Positions 1-13,035 of a stretch of DNA of 64,000 nt are shown here, one piece after another. Source of the DNA: Calliopsis andreniformis (lineage: Eukaryota; Arthropoda; Insecta; Hymenoptera; Andrenidae); NCBI RefSeq assembly GCF_051401765.1, contig NC_135071.1, forward strand, positions 20,672,961-20,736,960, read 5' to 3'. Both the position numbers and the translations under genes were made by a program. The stretch's first letter is position 1. Each line of letters starts with the position of its first letter. Under the pieces are notes generated by a model, which was not told where the DNA came from, ran no database searches, and saw nothing but the letters and a program-made list of their open reading frames with translations.

Positions 1-1190
1 GTTTGTATAATCGACACGGCGTACTCTGGCGTATAACACGGACATGGCATACAGATAACGACTTAAAGCAAAAAGCAATATAGCGTGACCCGTTTCTGTA
101 AAATGAGGGGCATAAATATCTATAATCGAGGTTGTTTTATGTATGATTGTGCGTGTAACATTGTTAATAAACTAACGATGCTTATGAAAGTTCTCTCGCG
201 CTTTGTACCTCGTTCTCCTGGCCAGAGTTGAGCGTTATTCGAATAAATTTTTATTGAATATATAAGCGCGGGTAAAGATTTATTCGAATAAAGTTTCGTC
301 TTGTTCGAGCAAAGAAGATGAACGCTATCAATGACTAATGAATCACTTTATCTAGATCTATTTTTAATGAATTTTTATTCGAATAAATTTCCCTCAGCTT
401 AATGAGTAAAGCGGATGTTATTCAACAAGAATGAGTAATTTTCCTCTGTAAAAAAATAATTATTGTCAGTGATTTTTGTTTATAAATATATAAGTATAGA
501 ATGTATTTTTTGTTACCTGTAATTAAAATATTACCAAGAGCCACATGTTTGAGTAAAAGGAAGTTTAAAAGTCGTTCTTGTACAGCATGCATGTAATTTG
601 GCCACAGTCACCCTCATTGTGCTCATGTAACTACAAAGTGATCCAATTTTCATTATTATAAGTTCAATCGGAATTACATGTTGATAACGCGACACGCAAA
701 CAATCGAAACGGATGTCTAATAAACGGCACATGCTGCATCATGCTGCCTTTTCAGCTAAAATCTAATTTGCCGTCTACTTTTACCCCTCTGTTATTTAGA
801 AAGTTACATCGATTCATTACAGCTGGCGAAAAAGATTGCTGTTATTCACGTGACTATTAACAGCACGCCTCACGTGTTCCCTATGACGACAAACAGCTAG
901 ATTTGACAGTAACGACAATGACTCGACTATAAATTTATGCAGTTAAATTGCTACCTTCGAGTTTGTAGGCTTCTGTGAACACAACTACTTAAAAGGGGTT
1001 CTACGACTTCTAGACACGACACTGTTCCCCAATTGCAGTTTAAAAAATGATTAAGCGGGAAAAAAATGTTAAACAATGGACCTGTTATTAAATTGCACAC
1101 ATATTGATTAAATACATTGTTTTATAAATTTCAATGCATAATTAGATTTTTCAGACTTTTTTATATGTAATTTGTATTTTATTCGTTGCG
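1..1190. other. AT-rich non-coding stretch with repeated TTATTCGAATAAA
   Basis: No reading frame here looks like a protein. The one structured feature is a palindromic motif, TTATTCGAATAAA or a one-base variant, seen three times at about 236-250, 281-293 and 376-390. Nothing else is supported. Confidence 0.5.
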
Positions 1191-1315
1191 TCAAATATTA
1201 TTTCTCTTTTAGGTACGATTAATGTTGCTGATTTGAACTCGAACGTTTGGTTCGTTTCGCGTTGGTTCGTCACTTCCGGTGTGGCTCGCGCGGTGTAAAG
1301 TACAAGTGAACTTTC

Positions 1316-1485
1316 AGTTTATTATTTATCGGTGTAAAGCGGTGTTTATATATATTTGGTGATCAATTGGATTAACTAGATTAATTCCGTGAAAAAGTTA
1401 GACTGTCATAAAAACGTTGTAAAGTAGTGCTCTGGTACAAAAGAAGAAGATGAAATGCGGGAGCGAGATACAAATCCACCAGAAG
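1316..1485 (+). other. candidate first exon (5' UTR plus 12 codons) of an unidentified plus-strand gene
   Basis: An arthropod-type initiator TCAGTT lies at 1314-1319 and would start transcription near 1316. An ATG at 1450 opens 12 codons (MKCGSEIQIHQK) that end in phase 0 at a GTATAA donor after 1485. The sequence just upstream, 1230-1300, is richer in CpG than its surroundings, as insect promoters often are. No family is recognised. The exon would have to be spliced to something far downstream, such as 20346 or 32445. This is an inference from signals only; the ATG could equally be a short upstream ORF in a 5' UTR. Confidence 0.3.
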
Positions 1486-1909
1486 GTATAATTCCTTCTA
1501 TTACTATTTCTCTGCATCTATTTACTTTATCTATAAAATAATTATGAATTACGGCACTGCATCAGTTTTGAAACATAGTTAAATATAGAACTCGTGTTTC
1601 CCGAAAGTTAAAACCTTTATAACAAAAATTTTTTGCGAATACGTAAATCAGCATCTATCACGACGCGCGCAATTTCACTTGCAATATGGTGACGCTACAA
1701 AACATGAAATGTCAATCACAACTTAATGAAATCTCATCAGATAGTTTATATTTTAAATCATTCCGAACTATGATTATAGAAAAATTTTACAGCTTAATCG
1801 TTTAAATTCATATAACAAAAACGAAACATTGACAGCACATAATTTTACAAAGAATCTCTAAAAAAATATCAAACATTTCAGATTTACATATCTATTTCGT
1901 TGCAAAGTA

Positions 1910-2045
1910 TTAACCCTTTCATGGCTAGTATGACATATATGTCTCGCTTATTTTTTTATTGCGCTTAGATTAATGTTGGAAGCCTAGCTAAAAAAATAGG
2001 AATAAAAACTGCTAAAAAGAAGTCATTCGACCACGAAAGGGTTAA
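1910..2045. mobile_element. piggyBac-type MITE (128 bp) with TTAA target duplication
   Basis: TTAA at 1910-1913 is followed by CCCTTTCATGG, and CCACGAAAGGG is followed by TTAA at 2042-2045. The inverted termini match at 10 of 11 positions and the flanking TTAA is duplicated. Precise TTAA target sites with termini beginning CCC are the hallmark of the piggyBac superfamily. The 128-bp interior (1914-2041) is AT-rich and has no coding capacity, so this is a non-autonomous element. No transposase was seen in the window. Confidence 0.7.
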
Positions 2046-2094
2046 AATGATATAGCGGCTTGTTGGTTGTGTAAACGTACCCTTATGCGTCAAC

Positions 2095-2300
2095 GCGATG
2101 GTAGCGCCACTATGCCGGGTGAGTTGCGCGCGCACTTCGAGTCACGTTTCCGACGATAGAAGGTTCAGTTGCCGCCGCGCGGCCGCGTGATCCGCAGTTT
2201 TTGAAGTTTGCCTTCGGAAAAAGTTCTTCTGTCTTTTTTTGTGTGTTGTCAACTTAGTTCGGCCAGAGAATAAATAAAATACTAGTCACTCGAGCGCAAA
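2095..2300. promoter_or_regulatory. CpG-dense patch, possible second promoter
   Basis: Within AT-rich sequence this stretch has a dense run of CG dinucleotides (around 2120-2200, including GCCGCCGCGCGGCCGCG) and an initiator-like TCAGTT near 2164. CpG clusters of this kind often mark unmethylated promoters in insects. No donor site giving a clear exon was found, so the assignment is tentative. Confidence 0.25.
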
Positions 2301-4300
2301 CGATGAGACGTAGTCTTACGCTGACAGTATAAATTTCACTGAGAACAGCAATAAAACATTCGTGTCAACACTTTTGTTTTTTGGTTTTTCGGTTGTTCAT
2401 GTGAGACAGCGATGCCTCTCAAAGAAACTCTGTGCATTAAATTGTGTTGTTATATTCCGTCTATGTATTCGTTAATGGAAATCAATGAAAATTAAAAGCG
2501 ACAAGGGCATGCAATTTGATATACGTCTCCGACATTCAAGTAAGAGCTTACGCGTCAGAAAAATTTTAGTCATAGATACTGTACAAGCAACATAGAGTTT
2601 TTGTAGACAGTTCAGTTAGCTAATAGTGTCAGGCATAGAACCATCTAGTAATACGATAATTTGTCTCCTGGGAAGCAGAATAATAAAAAGGCGAGTTCGC
2701 GTTGACTTAGGGTACCGACCTCTTTAACCAATCCCATTATTGGCAAATCTTTCCGCAGTAATTGCTTCTTTGAAACGTAATTCGATCCTCTTGTGTGCCA
2801 GTTCTTTGAGATGTGCTTTTGTAAACATAGCGTTCTCGCCACACAAAGTTCTGTTTACGATACTGTCTTCGAAACGACTTAGTTTTGTTCCATGAATGTC
2901 CTTGTTTTGAGTAATAATTGAACTTGGCTATTCAAGTTTCAAGGGGGTGAAACCTAAAGGGAGGATGTAATCTAAACCGAAAGTTTACTAGGTGTAAATA
3001 GGTTAAATGTCTTTTTTGATCCACCACGGCGAATAGGTTAGTTTATACGCGTCTGTGTCGAACTAAAACTCGAGCATGACTTCATAAAGCGATGTGTGTA
3101 CGTATTGTACGGATTTGTAGGAGCAACAGTTGTTTCGAGAATGTCAGTAGAGACTGATGCTTAGTAAACCTGCTTAATTTGTTGAAATGTATTTATTCCA
3201 AGATTTGGGTAGATTAACAAATTGATAGGCAATCGATAATTCGTGTACGACAAGTGAAGTGACTTTGGCGTGCAACATTTAATACAAACCTTGAGTAACA
3301 CTTTTCTCAGTCATCTTTTATCGTGCATTCAGAATGTACTTCAAGTACAACTTATGTTATGCGTTATGAAAATCGTATATTATAGTTTACCAGTTAATGA
3401 ATGAATCCTAATATAATTTATTTTGAATTGTAAATGTTGGCTTTATCTGTTACCCTGACGTAATCTCGTGAGTGTTGCAAAATGAATAATTTCATTTCGC
3501 AATGTGTTAAAAGTTTAAGACATGCAAAATGGGGCCTTTAATTTACTTCAAGGTGACTCTACTCGGGCCTATTCAATGCGCTGTTTTTTTTCAATAAAAA
3601 TTCGCGATGCTTACAATAGAATAGACGAAAAATAGTCAATTGCCAAGGAAGATATATTTCGAATCGACAAGTTACAGATTTTAAAACCGTCACCTTTTTT
3701 TCTTTCAATAAAAATTGGAACGTGCTTTCTTATAAAGTGTTCAAACTTGTTTATTGTTCCAAGTTCCTGCTTCCCAGGAAGAAACAAATTTCGCGTAGCA
3801 AACCTTCAATCGAGTTATAATTATCGTTATAATTATCGTCCGATGTCGGTGAATTGTTTCTCCGACGAGGCGTATTCCAAACTTTCTCGACAATTTAAAT
3901 TTCCTTTTCAATCCTCCATCCCAACAAATATTCACGAGGAATGATTAAATTCTGTTCGATTCGTGGAAAAATTAAAATTAACTTCCCTGCTATAACTCGC
4001 GATAGTTCGTAACAATTGTAGAAAATTCTGAAATATAAATCTAAAATTCGATTGATTTATTCCGTACTATATCGCTGTAAATTCTAACAATGTCAGGGAT
4101 GTATTTGAAAATCGGTAACAAATGAAATCCAACACTTAAGTAAATTTTTGGCAATTAGAAATACGGTCATAGACTCGAGATAAGTTGTACGCCTCGATCG
4201 AATCGAAATGAACGAAGCATCTCCAGAAGTTTGAAGTATCCTCTGGCTCGGATAAGAAAAGTTTCCGCTTGCGTGAGAAAGAATTTCGAGACTGGGTGGA
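2301..4300. other. non-coding stretch
   Basis: AT-rich sequence with no protein-like frame. A phrase containing TTTCAATAAAAATT occurs twice (about 3590 and 3705), and a short TTATAATTATCG duplication sits at about 3816-3839. Nothing else is seen. Confidence 0.4.
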
Positions 4301-4514
4301 AAGGGGAACATTTAAGTTTTTCGCTCGGTTTTTAATTGCGGATGGGAAACGAAGGGACGCGCGATCGCAAATGTCGAAGTGTGTGCAAAAAGGAGTCCAC
4401 AGTTCGATGAATGGGGAAGCTACGGTTTCGCTATCCCGATGAATTCAACGAGACATTGAAGTGCGATTGAAGTTGGTCGATTAATTGCGTGCCGCGAGTT
4501 TCGCGCCTCTGTCC

Positions 4515-4541
4515 ATGAGATACGGCCTGGCATCGTCCTCG
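4515..4541 (+). other. candidate alternative first coding exon (MRYGLASSS) with strong donor
   Basis: An ATG at 4515 opens nine codons that end in phase 0 at a near-consensus donor, CTCG followed by GTGAGTACAT, after 4541. The 200 bases upstream are less AT-rich than the surroundings and could be 5' UTR. The phase is the same as in the candidate first exons at 1450-1485 and 20389-20415, which fits mutually exclusive first exons of one gene. No homology is recognised. Confidence 0.25.
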
Positions 4542-4569
4542 GTGAGTACATATCTATTTTGCTTCCCTA

Positions 4570-4612
4570 TTTAAATGAAATTTGTCGCGGAATCGTCGCG
4601 GAATCGTCGCGA
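4570..4612. repeat. short 11-bp tandem repeat
   Basis: The unit CGCGGAATCGT is present about two and a half times in a row. It is a minor local duplication. Confidence 0.5.
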
Positions 4613-7540
4613 GGCTGACGAGGTGTCGATGATTCTACCGTGTTTCGCTCGCCACTATTCCGTGATTACCTTTTATGGTAAGGAAAGTCCTTCGATTTAC
4701 TTTTCTTTTGCAATCGAAATAGAATGGAGGTTTTAGACGATGGTTTGAGATCGTAACAGGTGATTAAAATTAAGAATCAAGTCGGATCTAGTTCACATCC
4801 CTCTTATTCTCTTCGCTCCCTTGTCATGCAAATCGTTCCGTGCATGAAAATTTAAATGGAACGCGCACCCCGAGATCTCATGCTCGCTGCGCTCTCATTT
4901 TGGAGATTTACCATCGCTACACGATCGTTTCGTTAGAAAACGGCCATTTATCAACTTCAGACTAGCCCCCAACCGCGGTGCATTTTCGCGTAATACTTTA
5001 TGACATAGTTCGCTGACCGTCGAGTAACTAAGCCGATGTCTTAACTCGATAAATTCGTCTAATGATCGCCTGGCAACGATCAGGAGTCGGTGAGCGCAGC
5101 AGGATCTCGTTTAGATTTTACTGGCTGTGAATAGCGATACGCAGAGGCCAGCGATGCTCTCTCTTGTCTGCAAACTTCGACCCCTTAAGGAGTTGCAGCC
5201 AGGGGCTCGTGAAAAAGATAGAAGATGAGAGTTGAAGAGCTTGTAATAAAAACAGCCCTTGTCGAGTTTCACAATTTTTTAATAAGAGTACATTCTAGTT
5301 GTCAGAAACGAAATTCACAACACAGTGAACATCTGTGATATCTGTATCATTTTCTTCTTTCTTTATTTCTCTTCTTCTCTTCTTCTCTTCTTCTCTTTTT
5401 CTCTTTTTCTCTTTTTCTCTTCAAAATTTTGTAGCGAATGATGTGACTAAATATAGCTCGATCTTGAAACGGCAGTCATTAAAGATCGCAATAAAACATA
5501 AATCCAATGTATCGCCTTATCGGTTAATGGTACCGAAGTTAAAGACTTTATCGTAATGCAGTACTTGTAACGCCAGACGTAGCCTGTAAAATATCTTCTC
5601 GGCAATAACAGGCACCCGCACCTATCTTCATAAATTGGCCAGCCAGTTCTACGCTCGATTTTATGGTCGATGTTTTACCCCCTCGTCAACGCGATGCGTG
5701 TGTTTATGCGTGAAAGCATTGCGGTGTTCTCTGATAAGAATGATGCCAACAGAATGAGAACGTAGTGTCTGAAAATAGAAATTTAGTGTATTGAGAAGGT
5801 GCAAGATTTCGGAAAGGGAAAGGGAAGAAAAGCGAGAATTTTTTATACTGGTACTTTAATTCTTCTTAATTAAAGAATCTTCTTATAAATAAAGATGCAC
5901 GAAGTTTTTGTGATTCTGTGCTTCTTCCTATGACCGAAGTAAAGCAGTATTTAAATGGGTTATCGAGATAATATACAAGAACTCCTCCCATATCATTTAT
6001 AGATCTGAGATTTGTCGCATGAGCTTTCTTATCATTGGATCCCAGCTCGCGTTTCTGTTTGTCCTTGTAGCAGAAGTGTAGAGAATGGAATAGATTTTGT
6101 TGAGAACTCTGGGGAAACATTTTGAAGAAAGCGACAGTGTTTACTTCGTCGTAAGTAGAATAATTCGCCAATGATCAGCCGCGCAGTGCTCAAGTAAATT
6201 ACACTGTTTAATATTTAGTATGTCAAATATTAAATTCTCTCTATTTAATAAAGAAGAATCTAATTTTTTCTCTTGAGAGGAAAAAATTTATGCAGAACTT
6301 TCGACGAAGTCAACACTGTTTAAAACTTGTTAAAGAGTTAATACCCGTAAGGTTAGTGTTTCGAAATAGGAACTTGTTGAAACTTTTACGTTTACATACA
6401 TACAATACAAAGGCACTGCTCAAAGTAATTAGAAGATCATGTTACTCGGGTAACTTTATCGCTGGAAAATCGTCTATTGCTTTAATCGAGCCTCGCGTTA
6501 TTAGGTATGTTTTACAGTTTTCCTTCAATTCCCCTGAAATGCTTCTGTAATTTTCTACCAATTCGACCCAAGGGATTTTAATTAACAGCATTGTATTCTA
6601 CGCGAGATCTCGCTGAAAATTGTCCGTAGGAGGGGCCGTATGGGGATTTGTAACTCTGGAATTGGGTCGATAGACGTAAACCGCGTTTATTTCGACCGCA
6701 GAAGTACACGTGCTAGGAACGAAGACAGGTCAACGAAGGTCAGCCAATAATGCCCCCGACGTGTCCATTAACCGTATGAGTAGCTCGGTATTCTCTGTAA
6801 CGTGACGCCAGTGCAGACTGCACCGATGCACACGCGAATTCCCCTGCAGCCTGTACGCTAAAACACCACGAACATATTTGGCCCAGAGCGTCGCGATTTA
6901 TCGATGGGAGGCTCGTCAAGATAGAATCGAATAGAGAGCTCTTAGAGTGCGTTGCTTAGGTCGAATCTGTGCTACCGTTTTCCTTAAATGGCGGTTACTT
7001 GACGACGTTGCATGTTCTAAGTCTAAGTTATGGAGAAAATAGGGGTGCAGCGTTATTTCGTACTTATTTTGTAGAGGATAAGTAGCTTCTAACATCTGAA
7101 ATAAAACGTATAGTGTATGTTTAGACCTTTTGGTGCATGGAGTGTGCTACAGCAGGAAATCCTCTAATCGTGTTTGAAGCCACATTCGCTGAACACCTAT
7201 GGGTATTCGAACTGTACGTCCCATCAATTGGCTGACCGCTTGTTTAGCTCTGCAACAGGGTTTACCTTGAAGGATCACGCCAGGAGTATTTGCATGCAAC
7301 GCTTAGTTTGCATTAGGTATATGAATGGTCCTGGAAATATGAAGAAGCATGTCTAATTATTGCGAGCGTAGGTCATGGGAATGTGATAAATCACGATATG
7401 TATAGCTGAGGGCTTTCGATCATGTTGTTTGCTTGAGGTTTTTGTTCGTATATTTTGGAGGATTCATTTATTCTTTATTAGAGATCTACGAAATAGTGAC
7501 GTAGAGTGATGAGTACTTATACATAGCTAGAGAATAATAA
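4613..7540. other. non-coding stretch with a polypyrimidine tract
   Basis: No convincing exon. Positions 5342-5424 form a pure TTCTTCTCT / TTTTCTC microsatellite-like tract on the plus strand. The 6600-6900 interval is somewhat richer in CpG but has no clear gene signal. Confidence 0.4.
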
Positions 7541-7542
7541 TT

Positions 7543-7803
7543 AGAATTTGAAAATTTGAATATTTGAAAATTTGAATATTTGAAAATTTGAATATTTGAA
7601 AATTTGAATATTTGAAAATTTGAATATTTGAAAATTTGAATATTTAAAAATTTGAAAATTTAAAAATTTGAATATATGAAAATTTGAATATTTGAAAATT
7701 TGAATATTTGAAAATTTGAAAATTTGAAAATTTGAAAATTCAAAAATTCGAAAATTTAAAAATTTGAAAATTAAGAATTTTTGAATTCAAAAACTTGAAA
7801 CTT
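7543..7803. repeat. AT-rich tandem array, 16-bp unit
   Basis: The unit AATATTTGAAAATTTG is repeated about sixteen times, degrading towards the right-hand end into AAAATTTGAA, TTCAAAAA and similar variants. Because AAATTT and TTGAA motifs partly complement each other, the array can also form local hairpins. A related array in the opposite sense lies at 29821-30035. Confidence 0.9.
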
Positions 7804-10738
7804 TGTACTCACTACTTGTATTTTTCACGTTTATATCTAAATGGGAAGTCATCTCTTTTGTGTCTACTACTTGTGGGTTCGGGTGGAATTAAATGAGCTG
7901 TCTGTACAAAGATAAATCGAGACCATAGGTGTCCCTGACGCACGAAGAGACAGAAAATACAGGGTCACTTCGACGAGAAGTAGCGCCATTAGGTAGATCC
8001 AAACGTAGATAAAATTTGATAACGTAGAAACAGATCTTGTAGAGGCAATAAATCTGCGAAAATAGGTTGCTACGGAGAATATGTTGAACTCGAATCGAGT
8101 GGAGGAGAGGATTAACGTGATTGCATCATGCAACCTCGAATCTGAGCTGCGAAATTTTATCAATTTTTATGTTGAGTTATAGGCCCGTGTTTATCGCTCC
8201 GTTCAATCAGTTTAATTAACCAAGAAGTTCCATCTAGGATGTTAGATGGTTCTTCACGAGAGTTGAAGCGTGGCGCAATTAACGATCTCTCGAGATATCG
8301 TGTGTCATGATTTAAGGAGAGAACGTAGAAGGGATGCCCCTTCGTAGAATTTATTGGACGAGTGATGTGTCGAAGTGAACTTCCGTCAACGGCACAATTC
8401 ATCGTCTCATAAATCGATCAGGTGTTTATTAATAACGCTCAAACGAATCTATTGTCGACGATGAACCATTTGCATCCAGATCAGACTCTCTTGATTCATG
8501 TCAAAACGGAATTGCTTTACCTTAGTCGCTTCCAGTGTACGAGACATAACTCAGCACACGTTCTACTGAGAATTTATGGCTCGATACAAGTCGAAAAGTC
8601 AACAAAATTTACCATCCAGAACAAATACGCTTAAAATTGAATCAGCTGCTAATCCAAAGCTTGCCATATGAGCATTTCCTCTTCGAGCGAAGTGATTATA
8701 ATATCTCTGAGACTCGCAATTCCTCTGAAAAATATTTGAGCTTGAATTTGGTCCCTGGAAGTATGTCTTCCTTCACAGCCACGATGCACGGTTAATCGAT
8801 ACCCTCGTTTCGATAGGATTGTCGCGAGTGTAGTCGCTCGCCATTGAAGGACGAGAGAGATACTCTCTCGACCTGTGTGTTGCATCGTCCAGAGAAAAAG
8901 GGAGGAAAGTCTCGTATACACTCCCTTTATCTGCAACCCAGAGGACTCGTTCAGTCATCTAAGCATTTCAAGACGGTGGAATAAAAATAAACTGTGATCG
9001 AAAAGCAGTTCTCTTTCTGGACCGTCTCTCGCGTTCAAAAATACTTTCCACCTGTCCTCAGAATTATTTATTTAAACTCATTGGCACTCCCGATGCGCGA
9101 ATTTCTGGGGGTTGTTTCCGTCTTTGAGTCGAGAATTTCACAGAGAAACTGTTGAAGCAGTTTAAGTGATTTTTAATACAATAACCAAAGCTCCCTGCAT
9201 GAAAGCTGAAATGGCCAACTCATTTGCCTCTCTCCCAGCTTTAGCAGAAAAACGATCATTATGGAATTTCTTGCCTCCAATAAGGTTGTAGGAAACGAAA
9301 GGTCATCATGATCCATTTCTAACAAAGTAGTTCCACTCAATCTTACCGCCGAATAACATCCCTGTTGCTAGTCGATCATATTTCCAAAATTGTACAGTAA
9401 AATATGGCTTTCCAATTCGTTTCGGCGAAGTTTCAAATTACTGCCTTTAAAGAGAATTATGGAGAAGGAGGAAATTGTGGTATTTGTGTTTTCGTTCTCT
9501 ATTGTGCCACCGAAAATGATGAATTACCGTGACTCGGTTATTCCAAAGTAGTTTCGTCCCAAGTTGGCGCCAGATATCATTTCCATAGACGTTTATTGAT
9601 ATTTCTAACATTGTTTACTCGGTGCAAGCTCGACAGGCTCCAAAAACAGGGGCTCTCGCTTAATTTCTGTTTTCGAGGACCTCTCAGTTATCGATTCGAT
9701 ATAAATTATGAGAAGCAGAAAGTTGAAGCCCGATGTTTGCACCTTCTAGTTTCCACGCCGCCAGTTCCGTGCCGGGAAGCCAGTTTTATTAAACTTTTCG
9801 AAGTTCGCGTGAAGTTTACGCTTTAAAATATCCTGTGTGTCTTGGCGAGGTAACGCGACCAACACTCACACTTCCTTGTGGGACGATGCTACGCTGTTCA
9901 GGGCTCTGCTTTGGCTGACACGGAACAGTTTGTAAGGTATTATTCGAGCATCACGAGAATCGTGTGCTATACGCCAACTGATGATTGATAAGGGAGTGCG
10001 TCACGAAATCGGAAAGCCGTGGTTAAATCTAGGAAGTAAGAAATCTACAGCTTGTTCAACAACACGAAGACAAACGGGGTTAACGAGTTACCTAGGTGTG
10101 TATCGCTCACTTTGTAGCGAATCTTTCTTTATTTGTAGAACTCGTCAAGTGGGACGTATTGATATTCTTTTCTTGAGGCGTATCATAAATAATTTACAGA
10201 ATATTCACAGTTCAACTTGTCCTGTGCGCCTTGCCTCTTAAAAAAGAATTTGAAAATTTCAACTTTGAATTATTTCAAAATTTAGACTTCCAACCTGTGA
10301 TAAATTGTTTAAAACGGAAAGTTCACTCGAGACTTCTAATGAAGAGCAAGCTGATTTCGTGTGCTCGTGGTTAACGAGGAAATGGGAGGTCTCTACTTGT
10401 CGCAAAGATTAATCTACTGCGTGAAGTCGATTAGAAAGTTTGTGATAGGTACCTCGGTGAGGACGTGTTACGTCGCGATACGAATTGCTGCTGCAAATAG
10501 CAACACTTGGCTAGGAAATATCGCTCGTTCCGGAAGATACAAGTAACGTTAGGTGGTACACTTCTGAGGTGATACAAAGCGTAATCTCGAATCGAACAAG
10601 CAGACACGCGTGCAGGTACGGGCTTTAATTAAAAACGTGTCTCGTTCAACTGAAGACATGTCATTCCAGTTCATTTTATTCTATACTACGTCGCTAATTT
10701 ATGCTATTTATACATGCCGACGGGTGGTTCCTGTTTAG
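7804..10738. other. non-coding stretch
   Basis: Several open frames of 60-98 codons occur on both strands, but they have no protein-like composition, no supporting splice signals and they overlap one another. I see no gene here. Confidence 0.4.
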
Positions 10739-10935
10739 TCAGTGGCTAACAGCGATCTATTCCAGGAATGCGTGATGACTGAAAGATTATCGGTCTTTGG
10801 GGACATGATTGATGAAACGGAAGTTAATTTCGAAACTAATATACAAGTGAGCGCGTTGATTGGATCGATGGAAATTATATTCAATGAAATGTTAAACGAA
10901 TCGCGCGAAATGAATTGCAAGTCTATCGAGAGTAT
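10739..10935 (+). other. weak candidate internal exon
   Basis: A good acceptor (GTGGTTCCTGTTTAG) ends at 10738. It is followed by an open frame beginning SVANSDLFQECVMTERLSVF with acidic, protein-like composition. Possible donors are GTGAGC (after CAA near 10847) and GTAATT (near 10938). The opposite strand is also open. No family is recognised and no partner exon was found, so this could be chance. Confidence 0.15.
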
Positions 10936-11009
10936 ATTGGTAATTGTATCGATTATTCGTTACTTCAGTACCCATTTTCAAACACTTGCAACCGGAAATG
11001 AATGAAAAC

Positions 11010-12820
11010 TCGATTCCTGATTTTTTCAAGCATCGAATTTTCATTCAGGATAACTTAGAACTTCGTAGTAAATTCACTTCGCTCGACGAATTGATATGCA
11101 CTTTCCATCGAATTAATTTGTATTCCGCGGTTAACGACTGATTGTTAAATCGATTTCCAGATACAACATAAATTGTATTTGTCAGCGACGGTTGCAGCTG
11201 GTTGATTCGTGGCAGGTAGCTCGACATGGTAGTCTAAATTGATTCGAATCCTGAAAACCGTGTTCATCGTTTCGTCGATGTTTTCATTACTCGTGGAACT
11301 GCTTGCTTTTCCCTCAATTCGATTTACCTACGCCGCGCAGGATGCCGGTTTCCTCAGGTGTATGTGTCGAGATTGAAAACTGCTGCGAAGTAAATGCAGA
11401 GTGCTCCGCTATAAGACGACAGTGGAATACGCTATTGAAATTGTAAGATATACAAGTAACGCGCTCCGGGGTCAAGGAGGAGTAAGAATATTTTTCCACG
11501 GAAGAGGATAGTCTGTTATATTTAGCGTGAGAAAGTGTGCTTTACGATAAAACTACCGAGATATATTTGTCATAATGGAAATGGTTCAAGTTTAGGATTT
11601 ATAATATTCTCTGAATACCTAATTTTCTCAGTGCCCAAGGGAACACAGGTTCTTCTCTTTCCAATACCTATGTTCTGATTATAGGCTCGCCGTTATCCCC
11701 TTTATCCCCTTTATTTCTCGAACTTTCTCAACTTCTTTCATTTTCTTTGATAAGACACAAATGATCAACGCATAAATCAACCTCAGAACAATATCTCTTA
11801 TTCCCAAATTGGAACTGTTACTCGAAAATATTAGACAGAAATCTCGACCTTAATCGACTGCAAGAAAAAGGGGATCGGCATTGATTTGTAACAGGTCGTA
11901 ATTTCACGGCTTATAGAATCGTCGAAGGACGAGGGTTCCCTTTATCGAATTACTGAAGAAATATTTCAGGGGATCAAAGGGATCGCGGAGCAGTTGGCTT
12001 CGTGTCGGCGAAATACATCTCCGAGGTTCTCGTTGACGCGATAAATCCGCGAGTTACACAGCGTTGACGCGTTGCACCGCAGCTGAAATAATAACAGAGG
12101 CTGGCGGCGCGTTTTATCCAGCTGATAGGTAAACACTGATTTTCAGCGCTTCCACAGATTGATGTGATTCGACACGTTCCCGCGACCTTGCCTCATTGGC
12201 CCGCGTTATTTTGCACATGCGACGTTCGATGGACTGAAAACTCAGGGGATATTCGATTGGCGGGTGTTGGGGCGGAAACGTTGAACAAATTATTGTTTCT
12301 TTTCGCGTTTTACGGCCGACGTGTTCGCTAGAATTCAATGCACACCCCCAACGCTCTGTTTTTATTTCACCTTCGACAAGCGTCCTCTTTTTGTGCTCCA
12401 TGTTGAACATTTTATTCGCGTTTTGGTCTCTCGATCGGAGTCCTACGCGCGTGGATTGCCAATGGAGATGAAATTGATTTTCTGGGCTGTTCTAGGGGAT
12501 TTTTTAGAGATGTGTATGGAATTGTACTTTGCTATGCAGGGTTTGTCCTGTTTTGTAAATCTGTTTGCCCCCCGTCCTTCTTCTATTACGAAATTCATTG
12601 CAGAAAAACCATTGAGTCTTTTCCTATCGCGAGATTAAGTTTTATTCCATCGCTCCGCCATCAAATGTTCTCTTTTCATCGAAACTTTCAGCAGTGGGAG
12701 GTACTGGGAATATAAATTTTTGGTGAATGATTGCTACTCGAATCGATTAATTATTAATCAATCGCAATATCGATTTCATAGACAGCGGTAATGTCGAATG
12801 ATTATGGATGACTAATACTC
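11010..12820. other. non-coding stretch
   Basis: Nothing gene-like is visible. The phrase TTATCCCC/TTTATCCCC is duplicated at about 11692-11712. Confidence 0.4.
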
Positions 12821-12822
12821 AC

Positions 12823-13035
12823 AGGCCAAACGTTTGTCAGTGGTGTAATATGTGGGATCCCAAAGGGGTCATGGTTTACTATAACAGGCTGTTTCATAAA
12901 TGCAAAACGATTTATGGCGTGAATTGTCTGCTGCACACCGTCTGGCCTGACCCCTACGACCTGCCGCGATTTAATCACATCTTGTCCTCCAGAGTGGAGC
13001 CTCCTCCGCAACTACTTGCATCGCGAAGACTCTAA
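12823..13035. other. GC-balanced island open on both strands, possible exon
   Basis: On the plus strand an acceptor-like CTCACAG precedes an open frame containing NVCQWCNMWDPKGVMVYY, two cysteine pairs and several tryptophans; it stops at 13033-13035. On the minus strand the same bases are open with a protein-like sequence (GVRPDGVQQTIHAINRF) running into an excellent donor, CCT followed by GTGAGTATT, at 12822-12817. Base composition is clearly less AT-rich than the flanks. I cannot decide which strand is used, or whether this is an exon, a non-coding RNA or an old repeat. Confidence 0.3.
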
